Assembly (NCBI RefSeq): GCF_036194065.1
Contig: NZ_CP108095.1
Span: 124,001-188,000 of the forward strand
DNA from: Streptomyces sp. NBC_00239
Lineage (GTDB): Bacteria; Actinomycetota; Actinomycetes; Streptomycetales; Streptomycetaceae
Direction: 5' to 3'
Length of the DNA: 64,000 nt
The notes beneath the pieces are model-generated. The model was given only the letters and a program-made list of their open reading frames with translations, had not been told where the DNA came from and made no database searches. This document shows, one piece after another, positions 58,619-64,000 of this stretch; position 1 is the first letter of the stretch; every line of letters starts with the position of its first letter. Position numbers and translations under genes: made by a program.

Positions 58619-59611
58619 TCAGTGGGGTTGGGCCCAGCCGTGTCGGACTGCGTGGCCGCCGAGCTGCATCCGGGTGCGGACTCCGGCCAGGTCCATGAGG
58701 TGGCGCAGGCGTCGGTGGAGCGTGCGTGGTGAGAGGCCGAGCTGTGCCGCGGCCGTCGAATCGGTCAGGCCGGCCAACAGGAGCGCGAGGATCTTCCGGT
58801 CGAGGGCGGTCGGGCCGTCCGCCCCGAGCTCGACGGCGGCTTCGGACTCTTCGCCCGCTCCCGACAGTTCGAGGGGGTGGGCGGAGTGCCACACCGTCTC
58901 GAACAACGCGTCCAGCGCACTCAACAGGCCGCTGCGGTGCAGCAGCACGGCGCCGGGCTCGCCGGACGGTGTGACCGCGAGCGGGACGAGGCCGAGGTCG
59001 GCGTCGGCCAGCACGAGTTTCATCGGCAGCGGGTCGGCCACCCGCAGTTCCACCCCGTTGCGCAAGGACCGAATCGCATCGTCGATGATGCCCGGCTCCG
59101 CCAGGACGTCCCGGTCCAGGACCGCCCGGAACTGCACACCCCGGCCGATGGCCACGGGTTCGGCCGTGTTCTCCTCGGGCGGCAACGCGACGAAGGGCGC
59201 GGTGATGAAGCTGCGGACCTGGGTACGGGCCGCCTGCTGCACCTGCAGGAAGCGGTGGCGGATGGCGTCGACACCCGTGACGACCTCGATCAGATCGCTG
59301 ATGCTGCTCGCGGCCGTCGCCGCCCGGTGTTCCTCCGCGAAGGTCACCAGTGCCTGCTCGGCCATGCGCAGCCCGTCCCGGCGCTGGCTGATGAGCGCGC
59401 CCAGCGCCATGGCCGGCGGCGCCGCGGTGAACTGATCATCCGCCGACCTGGTCACCAGTCCCCACCCGAGCAGGCGGGACAGCGCCTTGTCGACATGGGC
59501 GTGCGGGAGACCGAGCAGATCCGACAGCGGCAGCGCGGTGGAGTTCGGCAGTCCGAGCAGCGCCCGGTAGACGCACTCGTCATCGGGTTCCAGGCCCAGG
59601 ACATCCAGCAT
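58619..59611 (-). CDS. TrmB/LuxR-type regulator
   Basis: 330 aa from ATG 59611 (MLDVLGLEPDDECVYRALLG), with the open frame upstream rejected because it is not family-like. An N-terminal winged helix (LPLSDLLGLPHAHVDKALSR, LLGWGLVTRSADDQF) is of the TrmB type. The middle part is a phospholipase-D-like sensor fold remnant (SFITAPFVALPPEENTA). The C-terminal GerE/LuxR helix-turn-helix is clear: ALDRKILALLLAGLTDSTAA, AQLGLSPRTLHRRLRHLMDL. This combination is frequent in Streptomyces next to secreted subtilases. It lies 138 nt downstream of the large subtilase gene on the same strand, so it probably regulates it. Confidence 0.85.
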   Translation of the reverse strand: MLDVLGLEPDDECVYRALLGLPNSTALPLSDLLGLPHAHVDKALSRLLGWGLVTRSADDQFTAAPPAMALGALISQRRDGLRMAEQALVTFAEEHRAATAASSISDLIEVVTGVDAIRHRFLQVQQAARTQVRSFITAPFVALPPEENTAEPVAIGRGVQFRAVLDRDVLAEPGIIDDAIRSLRNGVELRVADPLPMKLVLADADLGLVPLAVTPSGEPGAVLLHRSGLLSALDALFETVWHSAHPLELSGAGEESEAAVELGADGPTALDRKILALLLAGLTDSTAAAQLGLSPRTLHRRLRHLMDLAGVRTRMQLGGHAVRHGWAQPH

Positions 59612-59748
59612 CGGCGACCGACTCTCTTTCGCTTGTCGCAGCGGAGAGAGTATGCGCCATGGCGGCAGACCCTGAATAGTCCCTGGTGGGAGCAGGTATG
59701 GGGGGATGGGCCCCGGGCAGTCGCCTCCCCGGGGCCCGCCAAGGTGGT

Positions 59749-62700
59749 TCATCGCAGGCCGTATGCCCGGATGATTTCGTTCTTGACGCTGAAGCCGTTG
59801 CCGGTCTCGGCGCTCGCGCGGAGCGAGAGGAAGCCGCCGGGCTTCCTGGCCGTCCTGAACGACCCCTTCCAGTAGCCGTCGGCGCCCTTGGTCAGGGTCA
59901 CCTTCTGCCAGCCTGCGCCGTCGTCGTACGAGACGTCCAGCTTTACGGTCTTCACGGTGCCCGGCACGGGGCCGAGGTTCAGCGAGACGGGCTTGAGCGC
60001 GATCTGCCGGGTCGCGTTGGCCTTGATGTCACCGTGCAGGTCCGAGTCCAGTTTGTAGTCGAGGTTCAGCACCGAGAACGGCTCGAAGCGGTCCGAGTCG
60101 ACGGTGTCGGACATGAACGTCCACTCGGTGTGGGTGCGCGTCGACAGCCGGAAGACGTCGCCGGGGCGCTCCACGTCGAGGACGGTGCGGTAGGGCAGGT
60201 TGCCGGCCGGTACCTCCACCCACTGCATGTCCCCGCTCTGCGGGTTGTCGTGGATCAGCGTGCCGCCCTGGAAGACCTGGAGGTGGGACGGCGTCTCGCC
60301 CCAGGGCAGGTAGCCGCCCAGGCGCATGGTGTCGCTGGCCGAGGCCCACGCCTGCACGTTCCACGTCATGAAGTTGCCCCACCGCGAGTTGTACACGCCG
60401 AAGGACTCGCTCTGGCCGGGCCGGGTCGCCGGAGCGAACCAGTCCAGGCGGGTGGCGCTGCCCTTCGCGTACGTGTTGTCGCCGGACACCATCGTCCACG
60501 GCAGGCTTCCGTCGACGCCCTGGGTGTGGAACTCCCGCCAGACCTGACCCGGGGTCACCCATTCCGTGCGGGTGCCCGGGTGCCGCTCCACGTCCGGGAA
60601 GTTGAACGACGGGCTGAGGGTGAAGTCCGACCGGTAGCCTTCGGCCGCCTTGCCTTCGGTGGCCGAGTAGTAGCGGGCGTCGATACGGGCGAGCGCGTCC
60701 TTGGCGGGCTTGTAGACCAGCGGCCGGTCCGGCACCCGGCCGGGGTAGTCACGCGTCAGGTCGTAGACGAACGGGGTGTGCTCGGTCTGTGTGAGGGTCA
60801 GCTTCGAGGTTCCGGCCTTGGCCAACGCGACGAGGGCCCGGCCCGCGTCCCGGTGCACGGAGGCGACCGGTATGGCCGCCGGGCCGACGTACTCCATGAG
60901 GGCGCCCGCCCCGTCGTTGACGACGATCAGCGCCTTCGCACCGGCCGCGGCCGCGACGTCGGAGCGCTCCTGCGGGGAGACCTCGTCACTGCGCTCGACG
61001 ACGACGATCCTGCCCTTTGCCTTGACCTTCCCGTAGGCGGCTGCCGCGCCGTTGCCCGCGTAGACGGTCTGCAGCCGGTCCGTGGCGGTGCCCAGGGCGC
61101 TGCCCGCCTGCACCAGCGTCTCGAAGCGCAGCCGGTCGCCGGGCGTGCTCAGGCCGAGCAGCGGCTCGCCCTTGCGCCAGCGGGTGACCAGCATGAAGTC
61201 GCCCTGCTCCATCGCCTGCGTCGGGGAGAGGTACACGTCGTCGTACGACGGCGGAACCACGTACGCGCTGCGGTAGTCCATGTACGGGTCGAAGCCCTTG
61301 TAGTGGACGTTGAAGTCGACCTTGCGCTGGCGGTCTTCAGTGCGCTGCGGCGCCTCGGTCTGCAGCAGGCGTGCCTTGCTCGCATCGAGCACCACGTCCG
61401 CGGGGCCGTCCGCCAGCACGGTTTCCGGGTCTACCAGCACGGCCAGGCCCGAGCGGTCGGCCTTCTCTCCGGCCACGTCGAGGTACGCGGCGACGGTGTA
61501 CGTGCCGGGTGCCATGCGCATGGTGGTCGATCCGTCGACGTAGACGTTCCACGGCCAGCTGTCGCCCGCCAGGTTGATCCCGACCATTCCGGCGGCGGGC
61601 TTGCCGTCCCGGCCGACCAGCTTGATGTTCAGGTCGTAGCGCTCGGCCTCCTTGACGAACGCCACGGCGGTACGGGTCACCGGCTCGCCGGTGGCCGCGT
61701 CGGTGGCGGTCACGTAGCCGACGTGCCGTCCTGGCGGGGCGTTGCGCGGGTCACCGGTCACGGGGACGGTCGCGGTGCCGCCCGCCGGGACGGTCACCGT
61801 GGTGGCTCCCAGCGTGAACGGCTCGCCGGCGTCGGTCAGGGCCAGTCGCAGCCTGACGTCGGCGGTACCGGAGTTCGTGAAGGTCAGGTCCTTGGTGACG
61901 GCGACGTCGCTCGGCTCGTGCGGCCACCTGTAGTCACCGAAGAAGAGCGAGCCGGCGCTGTGGACGGTGGTGCCCACCGCTGCGGCGACGTCGAGCCGGC
62001 CGGCGCCGACCTCGTACGGCGAGTACCCGCCGTCGAGACCCTTCGCGGTGCTCATCAGGTGTTCCTTGAGCTGCTTGCCGGTCCAGTCCGGGTGCTGCTG
62101 GGCCAGCATCGCCGCCGCTCCGACGACGTGCGGTGTGGCCATCGAGGTGCCGCTGAGGGTGCGGTAGAGACCCTCTGCGCCGTCCGTCATCTGCTGCGAG
62201 CGGGCGGCCGTGATGTTCACGCCCGGCGCTGCGATGTCCGGCTTCATGCCGCCCGAGTACGCCAGCGGGCCGGTGCTGGAGAAGGACGCGAGGCGGTCCT
62301 GCTTGTCCGTGGCGGCCACGGTCAGCGCCGACGCGGCCGCGCCCGGGGCGGAGATGGACTCCGGCCCCGCGTTGCCGGCGGCTATGACGAACAGCGTGCC
62401 GTACTGCGCGGACAGCGCGTCGACCGCCTGCGACATCGGGTCGCTGCCGTCCGTCGGGTAGGAGTTGCCGAGGCTCATGTTGACGACGTCCGCCCCGGAC
62501 TCGGCCGCCCACTGCATGCCGGCCATGACCCAGGAGTCCTGGCCCGAACCTTCGGCACCGCCGAGTACCTTGCCGACATACAGGTCGGCGCCCGGGGCGA
62601 CACCCTGGTTGTCGCCCCCGGAGGCGGTGCCCGAGCCGACGATCGTGCCCGCCACGTGCGTCCCGTGCCCGTTGACGTCGGTGACGCCCTCATCGGGCAC

Positions 62701-63486
62701 GAAGCTGACCGTGCCGTCGATCAGGCCGGCGAAATCGGGATGGTTGACGTCGATGCCGGTGTCGAGCACCGCGACCTTGACGCCCTTGCCGGTGTATCCG
62801 GCGGCCCAGGCCTCGGGGGCGCCGATCAGCGGCACGCTCTCCTTCAGCGCGGCCTTGACCCGACCGTCGAGCCACAGCTTCGCAACGCCCCCGCCCAGCG
62901 TCGCGCTGCCGTGCGGGGCGACGCCGGTCCAGAAGGCGCGGGCCTGCCGCTTGTCGGTGCTGAGCGCGGCGCCGCGGATGCTGTTGAGCTTGCGGGTGAC
63001 CCTGCTGCCCCGGGGGGCCGCCGGCGGGGTCGCCGAGCGGGTTCCGGCCTGGGCGGCGTACGTCGCGATCAGCGGCACCGCGGCCGACTTCGCGTCGTCG
63101 TAGCCCATCTCGATCAGGTCACTGACGTTGAACAGCCGCCGGTCCAGTCTGTCCTTGCCCAGCAGCGGCGCCGCCTCGTCCGGGATGACGAACAGGTCGC
63201 CGTCGACTTCCTGGATCTTTACGCCGCCGACGGCGTTGTCCGGCCGGTCGATATCGGCGGTCTGCTTGCCATCGGCCATCGTGCTGACCGTGACCACGTC
63301 GCCGGTGACCAGGGTGACCTTGTGGGTGGCCGAGGGCTTGGCGGGGACGGCGGGCTTGCTCGGAGCGGCTTGTGCGGGCGCTTGCAGAACCGCGAGTCCC
63401 GACGCCAGCAGGGGCACCGCGGTAGCGGCCGAGACCAACTGCCAGCGCCTGCGGCGCAAGGCGGATGAGAATGAGAGGAAGGACAT
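59749..63486 (-). CDS. Large secreted subtilase (S8) with PA-like domain
   Basis: 1245 aa from ATG 63486. Signal peptide residues 1-40 (LVSAATAVPLLASGLAVLQA). A propeptide runs to about 215. The S8 domain has Asp242 (AVLDTGIDVNHPDF), His274 (NGHGTHVAGT), Asn372 (FVIAAGNAGPESISAPGAA) and Ser448 (SGTSMATPHVVG). Behind it are a fibronectin-like domain (TFTNSGTADVRLRLALTDAG), and at about residues 800-870 a PA-like insertion (GRIVVVERSDEVSPQERSDV) which may bind substrate. The C-terminal 350 residues are beta-rich and not assigned. It is a typical very large Streptomyces extracellular protease. A TrmB/LuxR-like regulator follows. Confidence 0.95.
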   Translation of the reverse strand: MSFLSFSSALRRRRWQLVSAATAVPLLASGLAVLQAPAQAAPSKPAVPAKPSATHKVTLVTGDVVTVSTMADGKQTADIDRPDNAVGGVKIQEVDGDLFVIPDEAAPLLGKDRLDRRLFNVSDLIEMGYDDAKSAAVPLIATYAAQAGTRSATPPAAPRGSRVTRKLNSIRGAALSTDKRQARAFWTGVAPHGSATLGGGVAKLWLDGRVKAALKESVPLIGAPEAWAAGYTGKGVKVAVLDTGIDVNHPDFAGLIDGTVSFVPDEGVTDVNGHGTHVAGTIVGSGTASGGDNQGVAPGADLYVGKVLGGAEGSGQDSWVMAGMQWAAESGADVVNMSLGNSYPTDGSDPMSQAVDALSAQYGTLFVIAAGNAGPESISAPGAAASALTVAATDKQDRLASFSSTGPLAYSGGMKPDIAAPGVNITAARSQQMTDGAEGLYRTLSGTSMATPHVVGAAAMLAQQHPDWTGKQLKEHLMSTAKGLDGGYSPYEVGAGRLDVAAAVGTTVHSAGSLFFGDYRWPHEPSDVAVTKDLTFTNSGTADVRLRLALTDAGEPFTLGATTVTVPAGGTATVPVTGDPRNAPPGRHVGYVTATDAATGEPVTRTAVAFVKEAERYDLNIKLVGRDGKPAAGMVGINLAGDSWPWNVYVDGSTTMRMAPGTYTVAAYLDVAGEKADRSGLAVLVDPETVLADGPADVVLDASKARLLQTEAPQRTEDRQRKVDFNVHYKGFDPYMDYRSAYVVPPSYDDVYLSPTQAMEQGDFMLVTRWRKGEPLLGLSTPGDRLRFETLVQAGSALGTATDRLQTVYAGNGAAAAYGKVKAKGRIVVVERSDEVSPQERSDVAAAAGAKALIVVNDGAGALMEYVGPAAIPVASVHRDAGRALVALAKAGTSKLTLTQTEHTPFVYDLTRDYPGRVPDRPLVYKPAKDALARIDARYYSATEGKAAEGYRSDFTLSPSFNFPDVERHPGTRTEWVTPGQVWREFHTQGVDGSLPWTMVSGDNTYAKGSATRLDWFAPATRPGQSESFGVYNSRWGNFMTWNVQAWASASDTMRLGGYLPWGETPSHLQVFQGGTLIHDNPQSGDMQWVEVPAGNLPYRTVLDVERPGDVFRLSTRTHTEWTFMSDTVDSDRFEPFSVLNLDYKLDSDLHGDIKANATRQIALKPVSLNLGPVPGTVKTVKLDVSYDDGAGWQKVTLTKGADGYWKGSFRTARKPGGFLSLRASAETGNGFSVKNEIIRAYGLR

Positions 63487-63882
63487 GCCATGGGTCTATC
63501 GGCCGGTGGCGCCCAGGTGAATGCCCGCTGGAGGCAAGTCCTTGCCATGGCGAGGACTTGCCATCCGCACGACTCCCGAATCCTGGACAAGTCTCACTTT
63601 CGCCCCCCGCCACCGAGGGCGGTGTGGTGGTAGGCCCAGCCGGCACCGGTCATGTTGCGGCGGCCTTCGGCCCGGCCGAGGGACACGACTAGGCCGCCGG
63701 AGCGACATGACCGGCCAAATGGCGGGGCCGCTCGCGTGCCGTGGGGCGTGGCCGAGGTGAGGGTGCTTTCGTCGCGTCGTGGGCGGGCGAGGGCGGTTGC
63801 CGTGCCGACCGGGCCATCGTGCTTCGGGCCGGGGGCGGGCTCCCCTGGTTGGCCCGATCATGGAGCCTCCGAAGGAGAGATC
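63487..63882. other. Divergent promoter region
   Basis: About 400 bp between the large subtilase and the SDR gene. CTGGAGGCAAGTCCTTGCC near 63531 contains short dyads. GCAAGTCCTTGCCATGGCGAGGACTTGCC (first and last nine bases are inverted copies: GCAAGTCCT and AGGACTTGC, at 63535-63543 and 63553-63561) could be an operator for the subtilase. No coding frame is supported. Confidence 0.45.
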
Positions 63883-64000
63883 GTGGCAACTGGTGCCGAC
63901 AACCGTGGGACCGTGCAACTGCTGGCGGGCCAGAAGGCGCTGGTGACCGGCGCCAACTCGGGCATCGGGCTGGCGACCGCCGTCGCTCTGGGCCGGGCCG
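63883..64000 (+). CDS. SDR-family dehydrogenase, 5' end only
   Basis: GTG 63883 is preceded by AAGGAGAG. The 39 codons visible read ATGADNRGTVQLLAGQKALV, then TGANSGIGLATAVALGRA, the T-G-x-x-x-G-x-G cofactor-binding motif of classical short-chain dehydrogenases; the pattern Q-K-A-L-V-T-G-A-N-S-G-I-G resembles glucose 1-dehydrogenase-type enzymes. The rest lies outside the window. Confidence 0.85.
   Translation, partial: MATGADNRGTVQLLAGQKALVTGANSGIGLATAVALGRA

Noticed and set aside
59686..63468. A 1260-codon open frame on the plus strand opposite the large subtilase
   Set aside because: It is a GC-driven shadow: composition is dominated by Arg/Gly/Val, there is no domain, and the opposite strand has a complete subtilase with signal peptide and triad.

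Overview
The window is high-GC actinobacterial DNA, most likely a Streptomyces chromosome, probably an accessory-rich stretch. The reasons are the G/C-ending codons, many GTG starts, numerous secreted hydrolases with long signal peptides, a SecDF fusion, a DUF2637-type protein, and regulators typical of the genus. Many gene remnants lie between intact genes.

Layout. 1-6.8 kb: the end of a RidA gene, a small membrane protein, a secreted pectate lyase-pectinesterase fusion, a secreted FG-GAP repeat protein, several remnants, and a ribbon-helix-helix antitoxin candidate. 7.0-11.9 kb: the most interesting locus, a minus-strand operon that looks like a compact cyanobactin-type RiPP cluster. It holds a 48-aa precursor with a PVER leader motif and an FAGEDDE follower, a PatA/PatG-type subtilisin with an intact triad, a second subtilisin homologue in which the catalytic Ser is Cys and the following Pro is Ala (the two substitutions of engineered subtiligase), and a stand-alone SagB/nitroreductase-type oxidase. 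No YcaO protein is visible. 12-20 kb: decayed DNA, a quinone reductase flanked by 102-bp direct repeats, transposase debris, and an astacin/beta-propeller gene broken by a 7-bp tandem repeat and a 1-nt deletion. 20-28 kb: MFS transporter, RidA/HxlR pair, DM13 protein, alpha/beta hydrolase ending in a miniature IS, a five-repeat secreted protein, and a MerR-membrane protein pair with two mirrored MerR promoters. 29-33 kb: SMI1/KNR4 protein, TnpB remnant, and a divergent chromate-resistance locus (chrB halves and chrA) around a perfect 16-bp palindrome. 33-40 kb: a trypsin-like pseudoprotease fused to lectin-like repeats, small secreted and L7/L12-like proteins, and a second pectate lyase. 40-49 kb: MarR-controlled NAD(P)-binding operon, cardiolipin synthase-like protein, YihY/BrkB membrane protein, then sparse DNA with short repeats. 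49-64 kb: initiator tRNA with a strong terminator, serpin, flavodoxin-fold oxidoreductase with a divergent AraC regulator, secDF, two subtilases, a PASTA lipoprotein, a TrmB/LuxR-like regulator and the start of an SDR gene.

How the parts work together. The two pectinases share a 14-nt element at nearly the same distance from their starts, so they may respond to one signal. The RiPP operon probably makes, cleaves and possibly macrocyclises a short Trp/Tyr-rich peptide. Divergent regulator-target pairs (HxlR-RidA, ChrB-ChrA, AraC-oxidoreductase) and autoregulated MarR and MerR units account for most of the visible regulation. All functional calls come from reading motifs by eye; no database search was run.
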